Assembly: GCA_964560765.1 (NCBI GenBank)
Contig: CAZLMG010000003.1
Location: 124,001 to 188,000, forward strand
Length of the DNA stretch: 64,000 bases
Reading direction: 5' to 3'
Source of the DNA: CAZLMG01 sp964560765
GTDB taxonomy: Bacteria; Bdellovibrionota_B; Oligoflexia; Oligoflexales; CAZLMG01
The translations under genes were made by a program, and so were the position numbers. Position 1 is the stretch's first letter. Each line of letters begins with the position of its first letter. The notes under the pieces were generated by a model. That model was given only the letters and a program-made list of their open reading frames with translations, searched no databases and was not told the DNA's origin. Positions 25,484 through 34,853 of this stretch are shown in pieces.

Positions 25484-26506
25484 ATGAAACTTCATCTCAA
25501 ATCGCTCGATGATGCTGCAGAGATGGTTGATTGGACGAGGAAGCTGATGGCTGGCTTGTTGATCGCCTCGCAAGCGATGGGTCAGAGTCCAAGTGAGACG
25601 CGCAATTGTATGTACCATGGTCTGACTCAGCCCGAAAGGATTCCCAACTTGGGCGATCACCTTCCCGGAACACCCGGCAGGCCCATTAATTTCAACACGT
25701 GCGAACTTTGGCCCGGACTTAGGGGGATGAATACCGTCGTCTTTGAACTGCCAGCAGACGGGCTTAATGGCCGGTGGAAAAATGACTTGGGTTGTAACCC
25801 TCCGGGGCCATTTATCGTTCGAGTCCTGGAAAACATCCCCTTGGTCGAGTGCAAAGCGCACGTTCTTTATCCTGATGGCAGCATGACACCTATCGGCAAT
25901 GGAGCGGACTTTCGTAAAAACATAGATATATCTTGGGGACTCGACAGCGATGGATATTCGGTTATGAGCATCAAGCCGCGAGAGGTTCCCGCATGCAAGA
26001 CAGGCATGTCGATCTGTACAGCATCAAGCGCTGAACAATGTAGAGCGCCTCGCGCGACATCACCCAAGGATGTTGCTCCGCCAAGCGCCTTGAGATTTCC
26101 ACCTAGAATCGGCAAAGCTCTGGGGATTGGGGGCGTCGTTCTTGGCAGCAATCGTCAAGTTGAGGAGTTCATAGGCGACACCCTTGATTGGACCTACCAT
26201 CAGCTGCCTTATGGCGTTCAAGATGGAGTTGAGGCTGTGGCCAGCAACCCATGGATGCAACTTGCGGGTGGCGGAATGAAAATCGGCGACATGCTGATGT
26301 ACCCTTTGACGGGAGCTATTCAAACTGACTTTAGAAGTGGCAGTTCTTGGTGGACTCCCTACAGGGACATTGAAGAGCGAATCTACCTGCCGATGATGCG
26401 CAGTGACGACGCTGCGAGGAAGTCAGATCAAGATTGGAGACAGCAGCAAATTGACGCGAGAAACTTTGACTCGGGGCAATCTTGTTACCAAAGAATGTAT
26501 TGGTAG
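25484..26506 (+). CDS. Secreted protein of unknown function
   Basis: The product has 340 residues. ATG 25484 has AGAGG seven bases upstream. The N-terminus is unusual: about 18 polar residues precede a hydrophobic stretch (LMAGLLIASQAMGQ), so export is likely but the signal is long. The mature part contains paired Cys (RNCMYHG, NTCELW, LGCNPPG, ECKAH, ACKTGMSICTA), then a Gly-rich hydrophobic segment (LGIGGVVLGSN) and a C-terminus with SSWWTPYRDIEERIYLPMM. No family recognised. It precedes a decayed HTH gene by 18 bases. Confidence 0.72.
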   Translation: MKLHLKSLDDAAEMVDWTRKLMAGLLIASQAMGQSPSETRNCMYHGLTQPERIPNLGDHLPGTPGRPINFNTCELWPGLRGMNTVVFELPADGLNGRWKNDLGCNPPGPFIVRVLENIPLVECKAHVLYPDGSMTPIGNGADFRKNIDISWGLDSDGYSVMSIKPREVPACKTGMSICTASSAEQCRAPRATSPKDVAPPSALRFPPRIGKALGIGGVVLGSNRQVEEFIGDTLDWTYHQLPYGVQDGVEAVASNPWMQLAGGGMKIGDMLMYPLTGAIQTDFRSGSSWWTPYRDIEERIYLPMMRSDDAARKSDQDWRQQQIDARNFDSGQSCYQRMYW

Positions 26507-26524
26507 GCAGCAAAGGGGGCATCA

Positions 26525-26802
26525 ATGATTGAAGTACGCCTAGACAGCTACAAAAAGGTTCTTTGCCTCTATGCGCAGCATCGTCGGCAGCTAGAAAGGG
26601 GCGCCCTTAAGAGCTTCTCAGCAAGGCTCGGAATCCATCTTTCGCGGTTGAGCCAAGTCATGCTCGGTGACGTTCGTATAGCGCTAGATAGGCCTATGAG
26701 GCTACAGAGATGATGGGGCTAGGAGGGGCCGATAGAGATTACTTCATCAACTTGTACCTCAGTGAGAAGGCGGGCACCTCAACTATTCATTTATGTCGAT
26801 AA
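26525..26802 (+). pseudogene. Frameshifted short TIGR02147-like HTH gene
   Basis: The first frame (ATG 26525) gives FSARLGIHLSRLSQVMLGDVRIALDR, matching the HTH of TIGR02147-like proteins, and then stops at 26713. Reading on in the next frame from about 26693 gives AYEATEMMGLGGADRDYFINLYLSEKAG, which is the expected continuation of the family (helix, then ADYF.NL..LEKA). A single missing base near 26690-26693 explains the break. Corrected, the product would be about 92 residues, close in length to the 94-residue relative at 10416-10700. It starts 18 bases after the secreted-protein gene, so it was probably co-transcribed with it. Confidence 0.7.
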
Positions 26803-26834
26803 TTTGGCTGCGAGACACTTCGCTGCTACCGGCC

Positions 26835-27944
26835 CTAGCGTGGCTTTGGTGAATTGATGGCCTCTTCCAGACTCGCACCGAAGTTGGTATTGGGACCATC
26901 TTTGTTTGCTCGGCGTGGTCCATGGCAGCCAATCGCAGAATGGTACTGTCCGGGTGGGCCTCCGTTCATCGGAAGGCCAACTTGCGTTTTCATGCGTGAA
27001 CCGCCCATCGTATGCAGCATGGCGGCACTAAATCCGGCGCTAATTGCAACGCCTAGTGCGGGCAAGCTAGCTCTCCCGCCAATCGATGCGGCAGTTGCTA
27101 GTGCACTTCGACCCACTGCGATGCTTTTAGAAAAGGCTTGCCCTAAACCATATGAGACGTTGAGCAGAGTACCCTGGCCAGTTGGCGTTTCCAATAGTGC
27201 GGTGATCCCTCGGGCCGCAAGTCCCCATTCTGCGCCGGTCCAAGCGGCGTCTGCCAGGCTTTCATTGTTACCAGCTAGGTCTACGAATTCATTGCGGGCA
27301 TTCAGGTACATTTCCTCACCCACCGTAACGAAATGCGGATTCATCTGAATGAACAGGTGGAGTGGGCCGGCAATGGGTTGCCGTTTCAGAGGACATGCCG
27401 ACTTGGGATGGAGGTTCTTTTGGACGCTGCTGGGATCATCAGCCAATGCGCCAAGGCCCACTGCATTAATGACTTTCTGATAACGAGACAGTTGCTGGTA
27501 TTGCCTGAGCGTTTCCAGCTCTTTTGGCGACATGAGGGCACGTGCCCTCTTGCCAAACCGCGTGTCTGCTAATACCGGATCAATGACTCGTAACTCTTCA
27601 TCAAAAAACATCGGCTCATACTGTCCAGTAACGTAACCTAAGGCATGCTGACCTTCATGAAATGCGTTGTTGGGCGTGAAGTACCCAGGCCGAAAAACTA
27701 TTGCTGACTTTCCCTCTGCTCCAACTGCCCTTAGGTCTTTAATAAATCCAGCCCCAGCAGTTCGCCGTGGATCGTAGTAGTCCATGATCTTTGCCCCCGT
27801 CGCACCGAACCCCACGTCGTCAACGATTCCTTGGCGAACCATAAATTCCCTGTATTCATCCTCGGTCGCTTTCCATAGGCCCTGTGCATAGGCTTGATCA
27901 TTCATTGCAACCAATAGAATTGCAACATTAAGCAAGGACTTCAT
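26835..27944 (-). CDS. Secreted protein with an HExxH motif (putative metallopeptidase)
   Basis: The product has 369 residues from ATG 27944, which has AAAGG about seven bases upstream. Residues 1-20 are a signal peptide ending AYA. The motif HEGQH (in NNAFHEGQHALGYV, near residue 96) fits the zinc-binding HExxH of gluzincin-type metallopeptidases, and glutamates at FFDEELRV, about 20 residues further on, could supply the third ligand. The rest has no recognisable peptidase fold. The C-terminal half is rich in Gly/Ala with hydrophobic helices (ASLPALGVAISAGFSAAML). A peptidase role is plausible but unproven; HExxH alone can occur by chance. Confidence 0.68.
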   Translation of the reverse strand: MKSLLNVAILLVAMNDQAYAQGLWKATEDEYREFMVRQGIVDDVGFGATGAKIMDYYDPRRTAGAGFIKDLRAVGAEGKSAIVFRPGYFTPNNAFHEGQHALGYVTGQYEPMFFDEELRVIDPVLADTRFGKRARALMSPKELETLRQYQQLSRYQKVINAVGLGALADDPSSVQKNLHPKSACPLKRQPIAGPLHLFIQMNPHFVTVGEEMYLNARNEFVDLAGNNESLADAAWTGAEWGLAARGITALLETPTGQGTLLNVSYGLGQAFSKSIAVGRSALATAASIGGRASLPALGVAISAGFSAAMLHTMGGSRMKTQVGLPMNGGPPGQYHSAIGCHGPRRANKDGPNTNFGASLEEAINSPKPR

Positions 27945-28045
27945 CGTTCGCCTTTCTTGAATTAGGAGAGTTATGTGCCGTAAGTCCAGCAAATCGGGGA
28001 ATCTCGATTGAATATCCCCTGATGTTGCGGCGTTGCGACGCGCGC

Positions 28046-29896
28046 TTACTGAGGAGTCGGCCCGGGCGTTGGGTATGACGATGATGCGGGTTCTGGATCC
28101 TCTGACGGCGACGGTTCCGGCGTCGGGGTTGAGGTCTCGTTTGGCTCTGGTTCGATGGATTGTACTGGCTCTGGTCCAGCCGTTGGGGATGTTGATGGAA
28201 CCACGCCTCCCGTTTGCTCGGGACTTGATGTAGGTGACTGGCTTGGCAAGGAATCCGACGATCCTGGAGACTGCGATTCGGGTTGCGCCAGACTTTGGGA
28301 GTCTGAAGTGCTGGAAGTACCGGATGAACCGGAAGTTTGACCGAATTCAGCAGTAGAATGGCCGCCAGCGAGGATACCCATCTGATCAGGTGTGTAATTG
28401 CTAGAAGGTGTGTCCTTGTTGCCGTTGTTGGCGTCCTTGGGGTTAAGTATGTCGTCAACTGGTTTCGGCGTTGAGCCTTCGGGGCAAGAACCTTGTACCT
28501 GGCCCTGAGCAAGCGGATCCCGGTGATACATGACTGCCAGTGAGAGTGCTCCGGCTGTGTTACCCAACATAAGGAGTCGCGGCAAACTGCTTTTTGAACC
28601 CGCACCGGATTTGTCGGAGACGCATACTTTCAATGCTTTTAGTCTCGGTGTGTTTTCCAAAGCCGCAGTGCCTTTCCCAAGTAAGGTTTGGAGTAAAGCA
28701 ACTGAGCCTGTTAAAATGGGCGTGGGAAGCTCTTTCACTGGCAGGTATCGCACAGTTCCATTTCGGTTGGTCGGATCCCCCTTGGATGCGGTGTTTGGGC
28801 TCATCGTACTGGACAGCCGCTCTGCTGTCTCCATCATCTCCGTTGGATTCTGTTGAGCAGAGCAAATTTTCAGCGCATCAGGATCTGGCTCGTAAGCATC
28901 CAGCGCCTGAGCTTTTCGGCACTGCCTTTCATTTTCGTTTTGGGTAAATTCTGCGAGTTTTGTGCAAACCTTTAACAAGTGTTGCAAGGGACGACCGCAA
29001 TTTAGTACTGCTCCACTCTTCGGAGGCTGCGCGGGCAGGCCACCGAATTTGGTATCTGGTTCCGTACATCGGATGACCATTTGGCTCACATAAAGGACGC
29101 CGTCAGGGGGAATGGTGCCCGTGCAAGCGTTCTCCTTTGGTGGTGGTACATGAATGGTCATTCCATAGGTTCCAGAAAACGCATAGACATTCGCCGTAGC
29201 GCTGCTAAGGGCGTCAATGAGCTGAAGTCTCCGAGCGGATTCGGCAAATCTCTGTTCATACTGATGGTTGAAGAATGGTTGCATGGCAAACATAAGGTTT
29301 TCTGCAGCTGTCTCTGGTTGGGTTGAGAACTGTTTCTGAAGATAGTCCGTCAGTTGAACGGTCTCAAGGTAAGCAACAGCATCGCCATGCTCCTCCTTCC
29401 AGGGGAGAAAGAATTGCGCGAGTGCGGCGACTCGCTCGCGAAGCTGAGCATCGTCGTTCCCAAGCGTGCCGACGTACTCTGCATAGACGCTGGATTTGGT
29501 GATCGACTCGGCGACCAGAATGGAGTCGACTTGACCATCGATACAGAGATTGTAAATGGAATAGTATTCATCTTCATTTGGATAGCGCTGGAAGAATGCC
29601 AGGTGGGCGGATTGTGCTAGGTAGCTGCATCCACGCGGTGAATGTAGCATCTGCTCTATGAATTCGTAGGGTGCTTCACTGAAGGCCTGCTCGACCAGTA
29701 GCTCCTCGCCAATTTGGGGAGGGGCTCCGGTCAGGAGCATAAAGGCTTTCTCGGCGAAAGTTTCTTGATGTGCGGGGATCGCCTCCGATGCGATGGACGA
29801 CGTTCGCGGCTTCTGCGCCTCATTCATGACCGGCTCCGAAGTGCTGCACGCGCTGATGACGCCGACAGCGATCGCGATGCTTAAGACATTGAACAT
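28046..29896 (-). CDS. Large lipoprotein with Ser/Pro/Thr-rich tail
   Basis: The product has 616 residues from ATG 29896, which has a GGGGGG run about six bases upstream. MFNVLSIAIAVGVISAC is a good lipoprotein signal with Cys17. The N-terminal third is helical and includes HSPRGCSYLAQSAHLAFFQRYPNEDEYYSIYNL, which weakly recalls DUF4214 (a helical extracellular domain). A mid segment is Cys-containing. A second hydrophobic-rich region (about 420-470) precedes an extended C-terminal tail of roughly 130 residues made mostly of Ser, Pro, Thr, Glu and Gly, ending in repeated Pro-Thr-Pro. Such tails act as cell-surface spacers. The tail accounts for long but meaningless open frames on the opposite strand. 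Confidence 0.78.
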   Translation of the reverse strand: MFNVLSIAIAVGVISACSTSEPVMNEAQKPRTSSIASEAIPAHQETFAEKAFMLLTGAPPQIGEELLVEQAFSEAPYEFIEQMLHSPRGCSYLAQSAHLAFFQRYPNEDEYYSIYNLCIDGQVDSILVAESITKSSVYAEYVGTLGNDDAQLRERVAALAQFFLPWKEEHGDAVAYLETVQLTDYLQKQFSTQPETAAENLMFAMQPFFNHQYEQRFAESARRLQLIDALSSATANVYAFSGTYGMTIHVPPPKENACTGTIPPDGVLYVSQMVIRCTEPDTKFGGLPAQPPKSGAVLNCGRPLQHLLKVCTKLAEFTQNENERQCRKAQALDAYEPDPDALKICSAQQNPTEMMETAERLSSTMSPNTASKGDPTNRNGTVRYLPVKELPTPILTGSVALLQTLLGKGTAALENTPRLKALKVCVSDKSGAGSKSSLPRLLMLGNTAGALSLAVMYHRDPLAQGQVQGSCPEGSTPKPVDDILNPKDANNGNKDTPSSNYTPDQMGILAGGHSTAEFGQTSGSSGTSSTSDSQSLAQPESQSPGSSDSLPSQSPTSSPEQTGGVVPSTSPTAGPEPVQSIEPEPNETSTPTPEPSPSEDPEPASSSYPTPGPTPQ

Positions 29897-30388
29897 GGGA
29901 ACCCCCCGGTTGAGCGATGAATATCTGTTAAAAGGCGACTTGTTATGGATGCAGTGACTGTTGCAACCCACCTGCCAAAGCGACGTCGAACGCAGCTCCT
30001 GAGACGTCTTGCGGACTTGCGGAGAAGCGTGCGGGAATGGAGGCCGGAACCTTTGCTGAATTACCCGCACCGACGTTCAAATATAGGTGAAAAAACAATG
30101 CGTTAACGACTGTGGGCCGGACGGCTCGACCGTGAGATCGGTTGGGCGCGATTTAACATACGGAAAATAAAGGGACTTCGGCGATCCGGATCGTGTTGAA
30201 TCTGGCACCCCTGCCCTGCCGCACGCCGATCGAATCTCTATCATTTCAGAGTGATAGGTTTCGGCGTAGTTTTTGCTTTGCTAAGGGCATCACCCACTCA
30301 GATTTCTGGCCAAAGTTGCCGATAGCAACAAGTGAATCGTCTCAGGACGTTTGCTAAGAATTGGCTTGATTTGAAAGGCCATTCATCG
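29897..30388. other. Divergent intergenic region, no gene seen
   Basis: This stretch separates the tailed lipoprotein from the helical-repeat protein at 30389. An open frame continues upstream from the lipoprotein to 30070 but has no SD and no signal-like start. AT-rich patches around 30075-30105 and 30235-30285 are candidate promoter areas. Nothing else was recognised. Confidence 0.4.
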
Positions 30389-31603
30389 ATGTCAGGTTTA
30401 TACAACAAACCACTTTGGAGTGAGGCGGAACTGTCCGCTACCAAGGAGCGGGTTCGTCAGTGGCTAAGCGTCGTTGCCGATCGCGATGACGGGCGAGCCA
30501 GGTTGGCGGAGTTGCGCTCTCGCATCGCCGAGTTGTCTCAGCATGCGACTGTGCCCGCAACTTTGGAACTGTTCGTTTGTATCATGTCGGCCCTCGTTAC
30601 CCACGAGCGGAGCGGTGGGCTGACGCCAACGCAAACGAATTCGTATGTCGAGACGGCCATCAAGCTTTTGCAAGCAAATCATGTGAGTCCGCAATCGAGC
30701 CTTGGGTACCTGTATAGCGAGCTGCACAGTATTCAGAGCCAATTGCAGCGCCGCGAGGGTCGGCATTTAGCGTCACTCTGGCAGCAGGCTTTGGCTTCAC
30801 GAACGTCACGTTTCGCCCTGCCGGGAAATGCTGGCTTTCAAAAGTTAGCGATGGGACGTCGACTGATGCGACTTGGTCACGGCGATGCCGCTCTGATTCA
30901 GCTGCAGGACGCCATTCGCGAAGGTTTGAGCAAGACCCTGGATGAACAAGCTAAGCTTTCCATACTACTACTTTTGCGTCTGCGCGGGGATTTTGACTCA
31001 GCGCGCTTGTTGCTAGCGGAGTGGTCACGAGACCCAGATTTGAGTGATCGTGCGCGGATGGACTTGGATTGGGAGGTGATCATTGTAGAGAGTATCGCGC
31101 GCTCCAACTTTCGACCATTGTTGCGGGCGACTAAAGCGCACAAGACTCACCATTATTCAGGGTTCATTTTAGAGGTCCACCTGTGGATGAGAGCCATTCT
31201 TAGCACCGAGTTCGTGAAAGACCCCACATCCGTGACATCGCTCAAACGCAGCGGGTTGTTTGTTGAGAGCGATAGATGTATCGCTAGCGTCGTCCGTCTT
31301 CTTGAAAAGCTCTATGACGAAGACTATCCCTTGGAGCGGCGAATTGAATTTGTTGGTGAAATGCTCGAGACTGCACAATCTCTCCATAGTATTGATCACT
31401 ACCTTCTGACGCAGCTCTGTGCTGCTAGATTTCTCAGTCGTCATAAAGCGCTCGATTTGGCCGCAGTTGTCATCCTGGAATACGAAACTCTTTCACAAAA
31501 GCTCAGTGGCGGCCGAACTCGTGACTCCCTGGGCGTTGCTTGCGATTTATTGGAACGAAGTTGGTATTTGAAACTAGCGCCGAAACTGGATCAGGCTGTT
31601 TGA
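30389..31603 (+). CDS. Cytoplasmic alpha-helical (TPR-like) protein
   Basis: The product has 404 residues from ATG 30389 (AAAGG ten bases upstream); GTG 30332 would add 19 residues but lacks an SD. There is no signal peptide or membrane segment. The sequence is nearly all helical with repeated Leu/Ala/Arg heptad-like patterns (GHGDAALIQLQDAIREGLSKTLDEQAKLSILLLLRLRGDFDSARLL), consistent with TPR-type repeats. No enzyme motif is visible. It ends 20 bases before the LamG-like lipoprotein gene and is probably co-transcribed with it. The function may be as a scaffold or regulator. Confidence 0.72.
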   Translation: MSGLYNKPLWSEAELSATKERVRQWLSVVADRDDGRARLAELRSRIAELSQHATVPATLELFVCIMSALVTHERSGGLTPTQTNSYVETAIKLLQANHVSPQSSLGYLYSELHSIQSQLQRREGRHLASLWQQALASRTSRFALPGNAGFQKLAMGRRLMRLGHGDAALIQLQDAIREGLSKTLDEQAKLSILLLLRLRGDFDSARLLLAEWSRDPDLSDRARMDLDWEVIIVESIARSNFRPLLRATKAHKTHHYSGFILEVHLWMRAILSTEFVKDPTSVTSLKRSGLFVESDRCIASVVRLLEKLYDEDYPLERRIEFVGEMLETAQSLHSIDHYLLTQLCAARFLSRHKALDLAAVVILEYETLSQKLSGGRTRDSLGVACDLLERSWYLKLAPKLDQAV

Positions 31604-31623
31604 TCCATCACGCGGGGATTGAT

Positions 31624-32892
31624 GTGAAAAGACCATTTAAAAAATCCATCCTCGCTCTGGGCATCCTTATGTGTCAGGTTGCCTGCAGCCCAACCAAATC
31701 CATTCCTCAGGGCGAGGCGGAAGTTGTTCGTTCGCGGACTCGGGACGACGGCGAGGCGTTGCCTGGATATCTGCGTATACAACATGCCGTTGGTGGAAAG
31801 GTCGGCATAGGCAAAATGCACCTCGAAGCCTTGCCCGGGGTGACGAGTTATGATTTTGACTTGCGCGTGGAGGAGTCATATGTCGTGGGCTCGTCGCTAG
31901 AAACGGAGCCAATCGAGATTTTTGGTACCTTTCGAGCGTCAGAGGACGATGTGTCCCTGCCGAGAAATTCCATTTTGAAACCGCTGCAGGTTACCGTGTT
32001 TGCGGATACGCGCGCGATCTCTGCCATTGAAGATAAGGCCATCCTCATTGTGGCCTATCCTGGAACATCCGAAGAGAGAATCGAGTATCTAGCGATCAAG
32101 CAGCTTTCGAGACGTTTAGGTAGCGATGAATTTCTGGCAATTACCTTACCGCAAACGGTGACGCATGCAGTCGTGGGGGTGGCTAATAAGCCAGCATCAC
32201 AAGGTGCGTCGGGGTCGCTTCAAGACTACGGCGACCTCTATCTGCACTACGAAGCGGAGGGTCAGTCCGACATCATGTACTGGACGCCCACCTTGTCGAC
32301 CATGCCAACCATGTTGCCTGCAAGCCAGTATGATGCTTATGGCGCGGTGTTCACCACAATAGAAGGTTTGGGCGCTGTGGCAACTTTTAATGCGTCGGCT
32401 GCTGGGTTTCAGCTGGGGGGCCTCGAGGAAAGCAAGGCCCGCTGCGGAGTCGTCGTAGGTTTTCACCCTGAGCGGGAAAACAATCTGGCTTTTGCCTTCG
32501 GCACCACGAGCATGAAGTTGCTGATCACCTATTCGTCAATTACCGAAGTTCTGCAGTTTGCACTCCCTGGACGAGTTGACGGAAACTACCCAACTATCAA
32601 TCTTCCCTATCAGGAGATGCATGGCCGCTATGTGGCCATGTTCCGAACGACTGCGACGCAAGCGATCTTAGCAGTGAATGGTACGGAGGCGAGCAAGCCC
32701 TATAGTTTTGATTCCCTATTTTCTGATCACACTCAAATCAATCTAGGTGTTGATTCTGAGTACTATGACTATGCGGACGAACGGCAATCCTCCATAGCCG
32801 AAGTGGCTTGGTTTCGGGAAGACGCAGGACTAGGTGACTGCCACGGCGCGGCGCGGCACTTGGCAGCAAAATACGGCATACCTTGGAATTGA
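31624..32892 (+). CDS. Lipoprotein with a C-terminal LamG-like domain
   Basis: The product has 422 residues. GTG 31624 has GGGG five bases upstream and starts MKRPFKKSILALGILMCQVAC, a lipoprotein signal with Cys21. The middle is beta-rich. The C-terminal ~220 residues have the concanavalin/LamG layout and end with the diagnostic IAEVAWFRED..L.DC...ARHLAAKYGIPW, close to the common LamG ending in which a helix precedes YLAAKYG. LamG domains bind glycans or proteins. It lies upstream of a decayed IS3 gene and two duplicated lipoprotein genes on the other strand. Confidence 0.78.
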   Translation: MKRPFKKSILALGILMCQVACSPTKSIPQGEAEVVRSRTRDDGEALPGYLRIQHAVGGKVGIGKMHLEALPGVTSYDFDLRVEESYVVGSSLETEPIEIFGTFRASEDDVSLPRNSILKPLQVTVFADTRAISAIEDKAILIVAYPGTSEERIEYLAIKQLSRRLGSDEFLAITLPQTVTHAVVGVANKPASQGASGSLQDYGDLYLHYEAEGQSDIMYWTPTLSTMPTMLPASQYDAYGAVFTTIEGLGAVATFNASAAGFQLGGLEESKARCGVVVGFHPERENNLAFAFGTTSMKLLITYSSITEVLQFALPGRVDGNYPTINLPYQEMHGRYVAMFRTTATQAILAVNGTEASKPYSFDSLFSDHTQINLGVDSEYYDYADERQSSIAEVAWFREDAGLGDCHGAARHLAAKYGIPWN

Positions 32893-32920
32893 CACTTATC
32901 AGAAAAGTAGACGCCCAATT

Positions 32921-33133
32921 ATGCATAACCCACTGTCTGTTTTTCGAGGGGAAACCCAGAAAGCGAAATTCGACAAGAAAATCAAACTACAGGCAGCCAA
33001 AATGGTGGCCGATGACAGATTGACTGCGGCGGAAGTCGGCCGTCGATTGAAGATCGATTAGAATCTGGTGGCGAATTGGGCCCGGGCTTATCGTGCTGAT
33101 GCGTCTTGCCACGCACTGCATTTTAGTCATTGA
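32921..33133 (+). pseudogene. IS3-family transposase OrfA remnant
   Basis: From ATG 32921 the frame reads KAKFDKKIKLQAAKMVADDRLTAAEVGRRLKID, the HTH of an IS3/IS2-type OrfA, then meets TAG at 33059-33061. In the same frame it continues NLVANWARAYRAD, which is the normal family continuation, so a CAG-to-TAG change is likely. The sequence then runs out at 33133; no OrfB, inverted repeat or target duplication is visible. It is a fossil fragment between the LamG lipoprotein and the convergent duplicated lipoproteins, overlapping the last bases of the latter. Confidence 0.7.
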
Positions 33134-34853
33134 CCAACAAAATGCGACTGACCGTGGCTGCAGCCGATTCGCCTCCGATTTTTCTGGCCGAAAGCACTCC
33201 AGATCCAAGTGCATACGCGCCATAAAATGGAGCGGAAGGATCTTCGCTGCCACCGCCATCGCGCGCATAGAACACCGTGTGCACAATGCCACGCTCGGCA
33301 TCCATAGCGGCAGAGAATCCACGATCAGCAACAAGGTCTGTTCGTGAGACATCGGTTATGACGTCAATTTCCTGCACGGATAAGCTATTGTCCGCCTTAA
33401 AATGCGCATGAAACATCTTGAGTCCGCTGCTACTCAGATACAGAAAGTGGATATCGCCATTCAGCCCCGGCAAAATAGCGGGCGCCTGCAAACGGCTGAC
33501 GCTGGAATCCGCGGCACCTGTTTCATATCCAAGCTTAAAAGATATCTGGCTTGGCGTTCCGCCACCAGCTGGCAGGCGACCGATATTCATCGGCGCCGTG
33601 GCGGATGAATCACCCGAGCGTCGGCAAGTATAGGCAAAGTAAACATCGCCGTTTGGCTGCAAGTGAGTCGCTGCACCAAACATTTCGGCGCAGGCATAAT
33701 TGCCGGGTGCACTGTCTAACAAGCGCGGAGATGAATACAGTTCGCTGTCCAAATTAGGAATTTCTGCAACATGAATATAAAAGTTCTGAGTTCCAGATCC
33801 CTGCTCCTCCATAAACGAGAACCTCAACCCCACTGCAGCAGAAAAGGCAAATGTAGTGTAATCACGAAATCCATCGCCATTATTGTAGGCACCGAACGTG
33901 GAACTCGGGGATGTTCGTACGTCTAGCTGTAATTGGGGTGCGCCGCCCGCAAACTGATCCTTCAGGACATATGTTTTCTCTTGCGCGCCAGTTGTATCAA
34001 AGGCAATGCCGACATTGCCAAACTCAAGGCCACCGTAGTCAACCAACGGCAGCGCATTTGTCCATCCGCTAACGGTCGACTCGTACATTTGCGGAAAGTG
34101 TTGACAGAACAAATAGCCCTGCCCCCCTGGTCGCTGCACCAAATTGAAAATATTGCCGGCTCCACCATCTGGTCGGATGATCGACTGGGACCAGGTTCCA
34201 CCTGCTGTCGTTGCGAATGTGATGTCGCTATAACCCGAGTTGGGCTGTACTGCCGAGGGTGCCGCGAAAGCAAAGGCAATTGCACCATAGAGCTGACGGT
34301 AGCCAATCTCGGCAGCATTTTCAGGCAACTCTTCCGTGACCACAAACAGCGAACAAGGGAACTGTGCATCAACTTGTGACGCCGAGAAACTCAGGGCGTT
34401 CTCTGCCGCATCATAGTTCAAAAGCGAAGCGATCAGATAGCGTCGGTGCTGCGTTAGATCGCTGAAAGTACCCGACGCCACATTCGCCTCAAACTCGGCA
34501 CATGTTTGTCCGACTGTCGGGCGCAGCGTGAGCACGGTCAGGCGTGACCGGTCAGATGGCTCGCGAGTTAATGGCACTGAGATGACATAGGCATTCTCGA
34601 CGGTCGTCGCCAGCGACTGCCCCATCCGAATAGAGCTTAAGGTGCGGTCAAAATTTGGCTGAAAGCCGTACCACTCAATGAGATAGCCGAACTCATCGCG
34701 ATCCTTTTCGCCGAGTGTGCCTTTCTTGGATTGTGCTTCGTCGGCGCCGCTAGACGTGCTGCGGGTACAGCCTAGACTACAAGCCATCGCCAAACCAAGA
34801 ATGTGCGTCCAATGGCCTCGGATCTTAGTCCTTGCGACTGTTGAGTATATCAT
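33123..34853 (-). CDS. Lipoprotein, tandem duplicate A
   Basis: The product has 576 residues. ATG 34853 overlaps the stop of the upstream paralogue as ATGA. The N-terminus leads to a lipobox at LAMACSLGC, with Cys near residue 29. After a short linker comes GTLGEKDRDEFGYLIEWYGF, found almost unchanged in the neighbouring protein, and the N-terminal ~220 residues align over their length. The C-terminal part resembles a beta-propeller with segments such as GLNGDIHFLYLSSSGLKMFHAHF, also matched in the paralogue (GNDGDIHVLYRSTTGLKLFYAHV). No family recognised. It probably sits on the outer membrane. Confidence 0.8.
   Translation of the reverse strand: MIYSTVARTKIRGHWTHILGLAMACSLGCTRSTSSGADEAQSKKGTLGEKDRDEFGYLIEWYGFQPNFDRTLSSIRMGQSLATTVENAYVISVPLTREPSDRSRLTVLTLRPTVGQTCAEFEANVASGTFSDLTQHRRYLIASLLNYDAAENALSFSASQVDAQFPCSLFVVTEELPENAAEIGYRQLYGAIAFAFAAPSAVQPNSGYSDITFATTAGGTWSQSIIRPDGGAGNIFNLVQRPGGQGYLFCQHFPQMYESTVSGWTNALPLVDYGGLEFGNVGIAFDTTGAQEKTYVLKDQFAGGAPQLQLDVRTSPSSTFGAYNNGDGFRDYTTFAFSAAVGLRFSFMEEQGSGTQNFYIHVAEIPNLDSELYSSPRLLDSAPGNYACAEMFGAATHLQPNGDVYFAYTCRRSGDSSATAPMNIGRLPAGGGTPSQISFKLGYETGAADSSVSRLQAPAILPGLNGDIHFLYLSSSGLKMFHAHFKADNSLSVQEIDVITDVSRTDLVADRGFSAAMDAERGIVHTVFYARDGGGSEDPSAPFYGAYALGSGVLSARKIGGESAAATVSRILLVND

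Noticed and set aside
27928..28605. A 225-residue frame on the minus strand, Arg/Gln/Pro-rich
   Set aside because: It is the shadow of the Ser/Pro/Thr-rich tail of the 28046-29896 lipoprotein in another frame; the low complexity explains its length.
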